From Bacteroidales bacterium (GTDB taxonomy: Bacteria > Bacteroidota > Bacteroidia > Bacteroidales > DTU049): 11,241 bases of DNA. Location: assembly GCA_018056215.1 (NCBI GenBank), contig JAGPGB010000024.1:1-11241 (forward strand), written 5' to 3'. The stretch's first letter is position 1, and each line of letters opens with the position of its first letter. Made by a program: the position numbers and the translations under genes. This document shows, piece by piece, positions 1 to 5,620 of the stretch. Below the pieces are notes generated by a model that made no database searches, was not told the DNA's origin, and saw only the letters and a program-made list of their open reading frames with translations.

Positions 1-82
1 ATACTTGATTTCTACTAGCTCCACCAGGTAATACTTTTTTGGCTCTTTCATATAAAATTTCGTCTTTTTTTAATTGTGACAT
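1..82 (-). CDS. class III (PLP) aminotransferase, N-terminal fragment
   Basis: Partial gene. An ATG at 82 opens a minus-strand frame that runs off the left edge after 27 complete codons. The visible peptide starts MSQLKKDEILYERAKKVLPG and continues GASRNQV. The 'A-K-K-V-L-P-G-G' stretch is the usual opening of fold-type I class III aminotransferases and of glutamate-1-semialdehyde aminomutase-like enzymes, whose substrate-binding N-terminal arm begins this way. The PLP lysine and specificity residues lie outside the window. The start is supported by a TAnnTTTG box 22 nt upstream. Because an aminomutase/CoA-transferase operon and a cobalamin adenosyltransferase lie nearby, an acyl-CoA beta-transaminase of amino-acid fermentation is one possibility, as is a true GSA aminomutase (HemL). 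Family confidence is moderate; substrate is unknown. Confidence 0.6.
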   Translation of the reverse strand, partial: MSQLKKDEILYERAKKVLPGGASRNQV

Positions 83-104
83 ATTTTTTTATTTTATTGT
101 GGTA

Positions 105-112
105 CAAAATTA
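105..112 (-). promoter_or_regulatory. Bacteroidota -7 box of the aminotransferase gene
   Basis: The minus strand reads TAATTTTG, a full match to TAnnTTTG and identical to the -7 box of the 6190 operon. It ends 22 nt before the ATG at 82. No well-spaced -33 TTG is visible: candidate CAA trinucleotides on the plus strand lie 15 and 24 nt away instead of 19-21. The box is therefore supported mainly by its position. Confidence 0.45.
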
Positions 113-239
113 AATATTAATATTAATCAAGTTTAACAAGATTTATTTATAAAAACTTAATTTAATATGTTGCAAATTTATAATTTTATTTTTAAACTCC
201 AAATGTTTTTTAGTTTTAAATATTTCTGTTTATAATTTA

Positions 240-270
240 AGAATAAATGATATTTTTTATCATTTATTCT
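240..270 (-). terminator. 13-bp perfect hairpin after the cobO operon
   Basis: Perfect inverted repeat with arms AGAATAAATGATA (240-252) and TATCATTTATTCT (258-270) and a 5-nt T loop. It lies about 90 nt beyond the cobO stop and about 130 nt before the promoter of the next gene, where the end of the ten-gene operon is expected. The stem is almost all A/T and is not followed by a clean T run on either strand (the minus strand continues TTAAATTATAA). It may be a weak terminator, a 3'-end stabilising hairpin or a protein-binding palindrome. The rest of 83-359 shows no gene. Confidence 0.45.
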
Positions 271-359
271 AAAATAAGTGACTTTAAATATTAACAAACA
301 TTGTTTTGTTTACCACAATGATTAGTATCTATGACATATCGATACTATATAGAAAATTT

Positions 360-881
360 TTAAAATTCTATACCTCTGCGAGCTATAATACCTCTATTAT
401 AATAATGTTTAATCTCTTTCATTTCAGTAACTAAGTCTGCTATATCGATTAATTGCTCTGGAGCATAACGTCCAGTAAGAATAATTTCGGTATTTTCATT
501 TCTTAAGTTTATTACTTTCACTACATCATCTATGGAGATTAAATCATAATGAATAGCTATACATATTTCATCTAAAATTATCATATCATAGTAGTTACTT
601 TTAATAGCCTCACTGACTTCTTTTAGTCCATTTTGAGCTGCTATAATGTCTTTATCAGTTGGATTATTAATAATAAAACAATCTAGTCCAAATTGGCAAA
701 TTTTTATTTCGGGGAAACGTTTTAGAGAAATAAGTTCTGAATATGGTTGTCCTTTAACAAATTGTGCAAAATACACCTTCATTCCAGCTCCTACAGCTCT
801 AATAGATAACCCAATAGCTGCAGTTGTTTTTCCTTTGCCATTTCCAGTGTACAAATGGATATATCCTTTATTATTTTCCAT
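360..881 (-). CDS. cobO: ATP:cob(I)alamin adenosyltransferase, CobA/CobO/BtuR type
   Basis: Transfers the 5'-deoxyadenosyl group of ATP to cob(I)alamin or corrinoid precursors, making adenosylcobalamin in the cytosol. The 173-residue protein has the family P-loop GNGKGKTT at residues 13-20, a Walker B-like LDEI at 103-106, the LTGRYAPEQL segment at 135-144, ADLVTEMKEIKH at 148-159 and the characteristic GIEF C-terminus. Only 12 residues precede the P-loop, against roughly 35 in enterobacterial BtuR, so the N-terminal lid segment of that enzyme is missing or replaced. The ATG at 881 lies inside the end of the upstream ferredoxin-ATPase gene (11-bp overlap), implying translational coupling; it is the last gene of the operon. 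Likely clients are AdoCbl-dependent mutases such as lysine 5,6-aminomutase, but none is in the window. The CobA-type family is clear; whether it salvages or makes corrinoid de novo is not. Confidence 0.93.
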   Translation of the reverse strand: MENNKGYIHLYTGNGKGKTTAAIGLSIRAVGAGMKVYFAQFVKGQPYSELISLKRFPEIKICQFGLDCFIINNPTDKDIIAAQNGLKEVSEAIKSNYYDMIILDEICIAIHYDLISIDDVVKVINLRNENTEIILTGRYAPEQLIDIADLVTEMKEIKHYYNRGIIARRGIEF

Positions 882-1737
882 ATATTAAATTATTATAAAT
901 GAGTTTTATCTGAGATGATAGATCTGATGCAGGTTGCCATTCTATAATAGATTTACAATTTATCATTGCTGCTACTACTTGTGGATCAAAAGCTAATTTA
1001 CCTATAATTTTTATATTAGATTTTTTGCAAAAATTTTCTATTTTTTCTGTAATTTTTATATTTAAGTCAAATTTATTGATAATGATAACTGTATTAAGAT
1101 TAAATTTTGTTGTTAATTCTAATGTGCGTTGTAAATCTTTTAATCCTGATAACGTAGGCTCAGTAACTATAATGACGTAATCTACCCCTGTGATAGTAGA
1201 AATGACAGGACAACCGATTCCTGGAGGGCCATCGATAATTATTGTATTTATGTTATTTGCTTTAGCTAATTTTTTAGCTTTATCTCTAACAATATTGACA
1301 AGTTTACCAGAATTTTCTTCTCCTGGTGCTAGTTTACCATAGACCATTTTCCCATTTCTGAAACTACCATAATACATTCTACTTTTATCATTATCGATCA
1401 TTGTAATTGCTTTATTAGGACAAATACGAGAACATAATTTACATCCATCACAATTAATTGGTGAAATGGTAATTTTTTGATCAGAGTAATAGATAGCATC
1501 AAATTTACAATATTCGATACACAATTCACAATTAATACACTTAGAATAGTCTATGACAGCTTTTTGACTGCCAATATAAATCTCTTCACCTTCTATATCT
1601 GGATTAAATAAAATATATAAATTACTAGCATCAACATCACAATCTGCCAAGACAACTTTTTCAGATAAAGTAGCTAATGCAGCACTAATGCTACTCTTTC
1701 CAGTACCTCCTTTTCCGCTAATTACTGCTATTTCCAT
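871..1737 (-). CDS. MinD/Mrp-type ATPase with inserted 2x[4Fe-4S] ferredoxin domain (copy B)
   Basis: A 288-residue P-loop ATPase of the MinD/NifH/Mrp class. The deviant Walker A motif GKGGTGKSS is at residues 8-16, a DCDVDASN switch-like segment at 32-39, and the IIDGPPGIGCP motif at 167-177, with Cys176 in the Fe-S ATPase signature. Inserted between them is a bacterial ferredoxin domain with two CxxCxxCxxxC sets: Cys67/70/73/77 and Cys96/99/102/106 followed by Pro. The architecture suggests ATP-driven Fe-S or electron transfer, but the family's reaction is not established. It overlaps the sister gene by 20 bp at its start and cobO by 11 bp at its end, so the three are probably made together. 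It is a clear paralogue of copy A (same length, same layout), consistent with a heterodimer or two specialised dimers. Soluble; no membrane segment seen. Confidence 0.92.
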   Translation of the reverse strand: MEIAVISGKGGTGKSSISAALATLSEKVVLADCDVDASNLYILFNPDIEGEEIYIGSQKAVIDYSKCINCELCIEYCKFDAIYYSDQKITISPINCDGCKLCSRICPNKAITMIDNDKSRMYYGSFRNGKMVYGKLAPGEENSGKLVNIVRDKAKKLAKANNINTIIIDGPPGIGCPVISTITGVDYVIIVTEPTLSGLKDLQRTLELTTKFNLNTVIIINKFDLNIKITEKIENFCKKSNIKIIGKLAFDPQVVAAMINCKSIIEWQPASDLSSQIKLIYNNLIYGK

Positions 1738-2584
1738 ATTTATCGACTATCAGGTTAAACATTGATATAAATTGTTCTTTCAGTTCTGGCTGGAAATGTG
1801 TTATCAATTTACCTTTTGAATAATATGAAGCAATTGTTTTATCAAAAGGAATTTCCATCAAAAGAGGTATATTTTCTTGTTTTAAATATTCATAAACTGC
1901 ATTATCACCAAGACCTGTGCGATTAATTATTACACCACAGGTTTTACTCATAGTTTTTAAAGTTTCGACAGATTGTTTTAAATCGCTTAACCCAAATGGA
2001 GTAGGTTCAGTAACTAAAATAACAAAATCGGCTTCAGCTACAGTATTTATAAATGGACAAGAAGTGCCAGGAGGTGAATCTAAAATAACAATTCTATCAT
2101 CATTTGCCTCTTTAATAGCTGCTTTAATAATAGGTACCGGTGAGAATATGCCTACTTTAGTCTTAGCTTCAACAACAGAAGTATGTTGTGTTATGAAAAA
2201 ACGTGTTACTGTTCCCAATGAAACATCTTTTTCGCTAATAGCATCAAATTTACAAGCAACTGTGCATGCACCACAACCGTGACATAAATCCTCTAACACT
2301 TTTATTACTTTCAAATCAGGTAATATAAATATAGCATTATAATTGCAGTATTCATGGCATTTTTCGCAGAAAGTACATTTACTCTCATCAATAGCAGGTG
2401 CTTTTTGTATTACTTCAAAAGATGTTTCTTTATCTCCAGTAAAAAACACACAATCGTTTGGTTCTTCTGCATCACAATCAACTAATACTACTTGATAGTT
2501 TAGCTGCTGAAGAGCATAGAATAAATTTGTGGCTACTAATGTTTTGCCAGTACCACCTTTACCACTGGCAATAGCTAACTTCAT
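1718..2584 (-). CDS. MinD/Mrp-type ATPase with inserted 2x[4Fe-4S] ferredoxin domain (copy A)
   Basis: Paralogue of the following gene, also 288 residues. It has deviant Walker A GKGGTGKTL at 8-16, DCDAEEPN at 36-43, ferredoxin Cys70/73/76/80 and Cys101/104/107/111, and LDSPPGTSCP at 168-177 with Cys176 aligned to the same cysteine of copy B. The region around residues 120-150 (SLGTVTRFFITQ...) is a longer linker typical of ferredoxin-bearing Mrp-like ATPases of anaerobes. These proteins are usually annotated 'cobyrinic acid a,c-diamide synthase' or 'nucleotide-binding protein', but the CobB/CbiA amidotransferase domain is absent, so that name would be wrong. Its ATG overlaps the stop of the radical SAM gene by one base (TAATG). 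Function is inferred as Fe-S cluster or electron transfer coupled to ATP. Confidence 0.92.
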   Translation of the reverse strand: MKLAIASGKGGTGKTLVATNLFYALQQLNYQVVLVDCDAEEPNDCVFFTGDKETSFEVIQKAPAIDESKCTFCEKCHEYCNYNAIFILPDLKVIKVLEDLCHGCGACTVACKFDAISEKDVSLGTVTRFFITQHTSVVEAKTKVGIFSPVPIIKAAIKEANDDRIVILDSPPGTSCPFINTVAEADFVILVTEPTPFGLSDLKQSVETLKTMSKTCGVIINRTGLGDNAVYEYLKQENIPLLMEIPFDKTIASYYSKGKLITHFQPELKEQFISMFNLIVDKYGNSSN

Positions 2585-3528
2585 TAATATCTTTTTTTGT
2601 AATTATGTAAATAAAAAATCTTCCCATTATATTCTAATGATTTTATTAATTCTTTTTTTAACAAAAATTGAACAATAGAAAAATCTGCATTATCCTTTTT
2701 TAATAATTCTAATAAAGAATCTTCCTGGAGAGGATGAACTGCTAAAATATTTAAAATATCTTCATATGCATCTCCTGTATATCCTATATTAGTTCCTTCT
2801 AAGTTTATTAAAAATTCTGTATTAATTCCTTTATTTGTAAATATTTGCCAAGCTTCATTTAATGTTTTAAGATCTGCTGGAATAGTATTAGAAAAAGCGG
2901 GAGGACGAATAGGAATGGATATATATGCAATTTTAGGATTAATTTTTGCTATAATAGATGCAATATTATCTATTTGAGATACATTATCGTTCACTCCTTG
3001 GATTAACATAGTTTCAGTACATAGAACTCCTTTATATTTTTTAGAAAAGTCAAACAATGAATTTTTATATATTTCAAAATTTAGTGTTTTATATGGGTGA
3101 TTAATTTTTTTCCAAGACACATTATTACCAGCATCTATTTTTATTGATACCCAATCTGAAAGCAATAAATCATTCTGTACATCTAATTGATAGAGCAAAG
3201 AGGCATTAGTAATAACAGCTATTGGCAAATTTATATTTTTTAATAACTTTATTATTTTACCAATATTTATATCTAATGTTGGTTCACCATTAGCTACAAA
3301 TGTTAGATAATCAGGTAGATTATTTTTATCAAGTTTATTTAAATAATCTATAATAGTTTTATATACAAAATCTGGTTTATAAAAAACCAACCTTTCGATC
3401 CTATGAGTAATAGTTTTGCCTACTTGACAATAAATACAATTATAAGAACATACTTTAGGTAGAAAAACATTATTTATACCCAAACTATTTCCTAATCTAC
3501 GAGATGGTACAGGACCGAAACAAATCAT
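2584..3528 (-). CDS. radical SAM protein, COG0731 family
   Basis: A 314-residue protein opening with the family hallmark FGPVPSRRLGNSLGINN (residues 4-20). The [4Fe-4S]-binding CxxxCxxC follows at Cys27/31/34, then the SAM-binding GEPT-like segment FVANGEPTLD at 77-86. The core TIM-barrel features continue to about residue 260, and the last 45 residues look like a small helical, winged-helix-like tail. COG0731 relatives include tRNA wyosine-type enzymes and uncharacterised proteins that travel with MinD/NifX-like genes in anaerobes; this one resembles the latter, and its substrate is unknown. It has no SPASM-type Cys-rich C-terminus. It lies 33 nt after the DUF89 gene and shares one base with the next ATPase gene. 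In this setting it may modify a protein or cofactor handled by the NifX-like or DUF5320 proteins; that is inference. Confidence 0.85.
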   Translation of the reverse strand: MICFGPVPSRRLGNSLGINNVFLPKVCSYNCIYCQVGKTITHRIERLVFYKPDFVYKTIIDYLNKLDKNNLPDYLTFVANGEPTLDINIGKIIKLLKNINLPIAVITNASLLYQLDVQNDLLLSDWVSIKIDAGNNVSWKKINHPYKTLNFEIYKNSLFDFSKKYKGVLCTETMLIQGVNDNVSQIDNIASIIAKINPKIAYISIPIRPPAFSNTIPADLKTLNEAWQIFTNKGINTEFLINLEGTNIGYTGDAYEDILNILAVHPLQEDSLLELLKKDNADFSIVQFLLKKELIKSLEYNGKIFYLHNYKKRY

Positions 3529-3561
3529 ATATGGTTTTTAATATTTATGTTAATTAGTTTG

Positions 3562-4413
3562 CTAATTACAAAACTTGTATTTATTAAATACTACAAAGCT
3601 ACCTTTTTTTACATTTATTAATTCTGCTATCACATCGCACTTTACCATCATCAGGTAGAAAATTCTTGAATCGTTTTCGTGCATTAGTCCTTCAAAATTT
3701 CCTTGCCCTTTAGAAATAATAAGATCTGCTGACTCATAAATTTCCACAAATTCTTTACTACATCTTTTGAGTATAGTAGATGGATAATTGCATCCATTGG
3801 ATATTACTTTAGCTACTAAATTTATATGAGTTTCAATGGCATCATCTATAGTTACATCATTCAGAATAGGAGCACCTTTTATTCCATAATATACATTATC
3901 ATGATTCATAATTTCGATAAAAAGTTTATCAAAAACTATTTCTCCTGCATTATCACCAAGATATAGGATGGTTTTAGACGTGTTAATATTGTTTTTTAAT
4001 AATTCAGAATCATTTATCGCAAATCTAGCAGATAAAACATTGTCAATAGTTTGATGAATATCAAATTTATCATTAGCGCTATAATCCATAATATTACCAG
4101 CTAATGCAAGCCTTAAAGCTAGATCAAAATGATTATTAGAATTTATAATCTTGGGTTTCCATTCATTATATAATAACAGGGCTAGTTGATTACAATACTT
4201 TTTCTCTTCTGCGAAAGGGTTAGTAATTTCGAGTAATGTATTAAACTTATCAGTTAAAATCTTTTGAATTTCTGGATTTGATAAATCATTATTTTCTATT
4301 ATTATCTGTTTATAATATGATAAAAAAATTTTTTTTGCTTTTAAAGGAACGTTGAATTTATTTAATAAACTGGTATAAGTTTTTAAAAAACATTGTTCAC
4401 ATTTAACATTCAT
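3562..4413 (-). CDS. DUF89 (archaeal/anaerobe-type) metal-dependent phosphatase-like protein
   Basis: A 283-residue protein if started at the ATG at 4413. A TTG at 4437 in the same frame would add 8 residues and overlap the upstream gene by 13 bp. The ATG is preferred because it places the family's N-terminal Cys pair (MNVKCEQC, Cys5 and Cys8) where expected. Motifs include YLGDNAGEIVFDK at 151-163, with metal-ligand candidates Asp154 and Asn155, then KGAPILNDVT at about 179-188 and SKGQGNFEG at 234-242. These are the core signatures of DUF89/ARMT1-like proteins, whose studied members are divalent-metal-dependent phosphatases thought to clear damaged or surplus sugar phosphates. The short form with CxxC is the bacterial/archaeal subgroup, whose substrate is not settled. 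It is embedded in the Fe-S operon, 11 nt after the NifX-like gene. Confidence 0.85.
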   Translation of the reverse strand: MNVKCEQCFLKTYTSLLNKFNVPLKAKKIFLSYYKQIIIENNDLSNPEIQKILTDKFNTLLEITNPFAEEKKYCNQLALLLYNEWKPKIINSNNHFDLALRLALAGNIMDYSANDKFDIHQTIDNVLSARFAINDSELLKNNINTSKTILYLGDNAGEIVFDKLFIEIMNHDNVYYGIKGAPILNDVTIDDAIETHINLVAKVISNGCNYPSTILKRCSKEFVEIYESADLIISKGQGNFEGLMHENDSRIFYLMMVKCDVIAELINVKKGSFVVFNKYKFCN

Positions 4414-4424
4414 TTTTTTATTTA

Positions 4425-4763
4425 TTAATGATCGCAATAATTTGCGTTCAAATTTAGATTATTATTCAAAAAATCAATTACTAATTCTTCAGCAGTTTTA
4501 ACTGGCGCACCGACAAAAGCATTTATATTCTGCTCATTAAAAAGCATAATGGCTTGTTGTCCCATGCCACCAGCTATTACATCAGTTACGCCAAATTGAG
4601 CTATCCACTTAGGATATAAGCCTGGCACATGATCTGGCGGCGTTACTTCTTTAATTTCTTTAATAGTGCCGTTTTCTACATTTACAATAGCGAAGGTCTG
4701 ACAATGACCAAAATGAGCACATAAAACTCCATTTTCTAATGGGATTGCAATAATTTTTTTCAT
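4425..4763 (-). CDS. NifX/NafY-type dinitrogenase iron-molybdenum cofactor domain protein (copy 2)
   Basis: A 112-residue single-domain protein of the family that includes NifX, NafY and the C-terminus of NifB, where it binds FeMo-cofactor precursors. It opens with MKKIIAIPLENG, has HFGHC at residues 17-21, and the second conserved segment VIAGGMGQQAIMLFNE at 62-77. A Cys-Asp-His ends the chain (110-112). The His/Cys set suggests metal or metal-cluster binding. No nifH, nifD, nifK or nifB is in the window, so a nitrogenase role is unlikely; such orphan copies are common in anaerobes and of unknown function. It follows a 71-nt gap, the largest in the operon, which contains a hairpin. It differs from copy 1 in its metal-ligand motif. 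Confidence 0.88.
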   Translation of the reverse strand: MKKIIAIPLENGVLCAHFGHCQTFAIVNVENGTIKEIKEVTPPDHVPGLYPKWIAQFGVTDVIAGGMGQQAIMLFNEQNINAFVGAPVKTAEELVIDFLNNNLNLNANYCDH

Positions 4764-4795
4764 TTTTTTTAAATTTTAAATGTTTACTAAAAATA

Positions 4796-4821
4796 ATGAG
4801 AGATTCCTTTTAGCCTCTCAT
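4796..4821 (-). terminator. intra-operon hairpin with U-rich tail (attenuator candidate)
   Basis: On the minus strand ATGAGAG and CTCTCAT form a 7-bp stem around a 12-nt loop, followed at once by TATTTTTAG. It sits between the second DUF5320 gene (stop 4835) and the NifX-like gene (start 4763), the widest spacing in the operon. It contains several G/C pairs in otherwise A/T-rich spacers. This is the form of a leaky intrinsic terminator that would leave the promoter-proximal small genes more abundant than the distal ones. It could equally be an RNA-processing or stabilising hairpin. Confidence 0.45.
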
Positions 4822-4834
4822 ATTACTTAATTAA

Positions 4835-5062
4835 TTATAAGTTGCCTCTGAAACGATTTTGTCGTCCCATGCCACAACCTTTGAAATAACCAAAGCCTCT
4901 CCCATAACCCAAACCACGTCCTTGAATATTTTCAGGATTGTTTTCGTTAGGATTTTCGTTAGCCTCTGATACAAATTGATTTTTTAGATTCGCACCGAAA
5001 TGGGTGCAACGTTCCATTTTTCGTCCTTGTCCATTGGGACCTGTTTGATTAAAACCTGGCAT
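4835..5062 (-). CDS. small Gly/Arg/Asn-rich protein, DUF5320 type (copy 2)
   Basis: A 75-residue protein with the family N-terminus MPGFNQTGPNGQG, a short Cys-containing segment (Cys19), a flexible Asn/Glu-rich middle (about residues 33-47), and a tail of GRG/GYG repeats with Cys63 (GCGMG, 62-66). The opening 'MP-x4-TGP-x-G-x-G' is shared with its neighbour upstream. DUF5320-type proteins are short, low-complexity, often Cys/Met/Gly-rich, and regularly found beside NifX-like and MinD-like genes in anaerobes; no activity is established. A metal-binding or scaffold role would fit but is inference. No signal peptide. It lies 24 nt after copy 1 and just ahead of the hairpin at 4796-4821. Confidence 0.78.
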   Translation of the reverse strand: MPGFNQTGPNGQGRKMERCTHFGANLKNQFVSEANENPNENNPENIQGRGLGYGRGFGYFKGCGMGRQNRFRGNL

Positions 5063-5086
5063 AACCTCTTTTTTAAATTGTTAATA

Positions 5087-5269
5087 CTATTGGTTACCGC
5101 TTTTTAAGCGTTTCCCTTTTCCTATTCCACCTCCAGACTTGCGTTTTTTACCCATTCCCTTTCCTAGTTTCTGTAATTTTTCTTTGTCTGAAAGTTTACT
5201 ACATTTTCCTAAATTACGTCCTGAAAGAGAACCATCTCCATCAGGGCCTGTACCATCAAGTTTTGGCAT
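5087..5269 (-). CDS. small Gly/Lys-rich protein, DUF5320 type (copy 1)
   Basis: A 60-residue basic protein. It begins MPKLDGTGPDGDGSLSGRN and has a single Cys (Cys23, in GKCSK), then a Lys/Gly-rich C-terminal half (GKGMGKKRKSGGGIGKGKR). The N-terminus aligns with copy 2 without gaps (MP, TGP at residues 7-9, then G at 11 and 13), while the tails are entirely different: one is Lys-rich, the other Arg/Gly/Tyr-rich. The ATG at 5269 is 11 nt after the NifX-like stop, consistent with an expressed operon gene despite its size. Function unknown. The positive tail could contact nucleic acid or an acidic partner, but nothing in the sequence decides this. Confidence 0.75.
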   Translation of the reverse strand: MPKLDGTGPDGDGSLSGRNLGKCSKLSDKEKLQKLGKGMGKKRKSGGGIGKGKRLKSGNQ

Positions 5270-5280
5270 AATTCTTTATT

Positions 5281-5598
5281 TTAATGATTTAGCATTTCAA
5301 TAATATCTTTAAGTTTTTTTTCAGGTTCTTTGATAAGTATCATTTGAATCTTTAAGCTATCCAAGATAGATTTAACTTTGGCTCCTATTTCACCAGAAAT
5401 AACCTTATCCACATTATAAGATGCTATAAATTGAAGAGCTGCTGGGCCTGCACCTGCTTCTTTATCCTTGTTTGGATTTGGAATAAATTCTATTGCTTTA
5501 TTCTCAGTATTATAAATGACAAAATATGCACAACGTCCAAAACGTTGATCGATATTAGATTCTAATGAATTTCCCGTAGATGTAATTGCAATTTTCAT
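5281..5598 (-). CDS. NifX/NafY-type dinitrogenase iron-molybdenum cofactor domain protein (copy 1)
   Basis: A 105-residue single-domain protein starting MKIAITSTGNSLESNID, followed by the family motif QRFGRCAYF (residues 18-26, Cys23). The second conserved block DKVISGEIGAKVKSIL is at about 64-79. Compared with copy 2 the HFGHC motif is RFGRC and the terminal Cys-Asp-His is absent, so it probably binds a different ligand or acts as a partner subunit. The segment GAGPAAL (about 49-55) is usual in this subgroup. It lies directly behind the DUF134 regulator (22 nt), an association often seen between these two families. The domain call is firm; the ligand is unknown, and nitrogenase involvement is not supported by the context. 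Confidence 0.87.
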   Translation of the reverse strand: MKIAITSTGNSLESNIDQRFGRCAYFVIYNTENKAIEFIPNPNKDKEAGAGPAALQFIASYNVDKVISGEIGAKVKSILDSLKIQMILIKEPEKKLKDIIEMLNH

Positions 5599-5620
5599 AT
5601 TACTGATTTTTGATTTTTTT

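Noticed and set aside
83..359. Cobalamin riboswitch near cobO
   Set aside because: No B12-box-like sequence was recognised here or ahead of the operon; the region is nearly all A/T.
646..888. Plus-strand open frame of 80 codons
   Set aside because: Lies antisense over cobO with no recognisable motif; a shadow of the real gene.
1917..2282. Plus-strand open frame of 121 codons
   Set aside because: Fully antisense to the ferredoxin-ATPase copy A, whose Walker and Cys motifs are unmistakable.
871..2584. Cobyrinic acid a,c-diamide synthase (CobB/CbiA) annotation for the two ATPases
   Set aside because: Both are 288 residues with ferredoxin inserts and lack the glutamine amidotransferase domain.
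3551..3568. 7-bp inverted repeat TAATTAG/CTAATTA at the DUF89 stop codon
   Set aside because: Short, A/T-rich, not followed by a T run, and within an operon; too weak to call a terminator.
4414..4437. TTG-initiated 8-residue extension of the DUF89 protein
   Set aside because: A nearby ATG at 4413 fits the family N-terminus and avoids overlap with the upstream gene.
4449..4456. Minus-strand TAAATTTG resembling a -7 box ahead of DUF89
   Set aside because: It is 35 nt from the ATG and inside the coding end of the NifX-like gene; unlike the other boxes it is outside the 21-27 nt range, so it is taken as chance.
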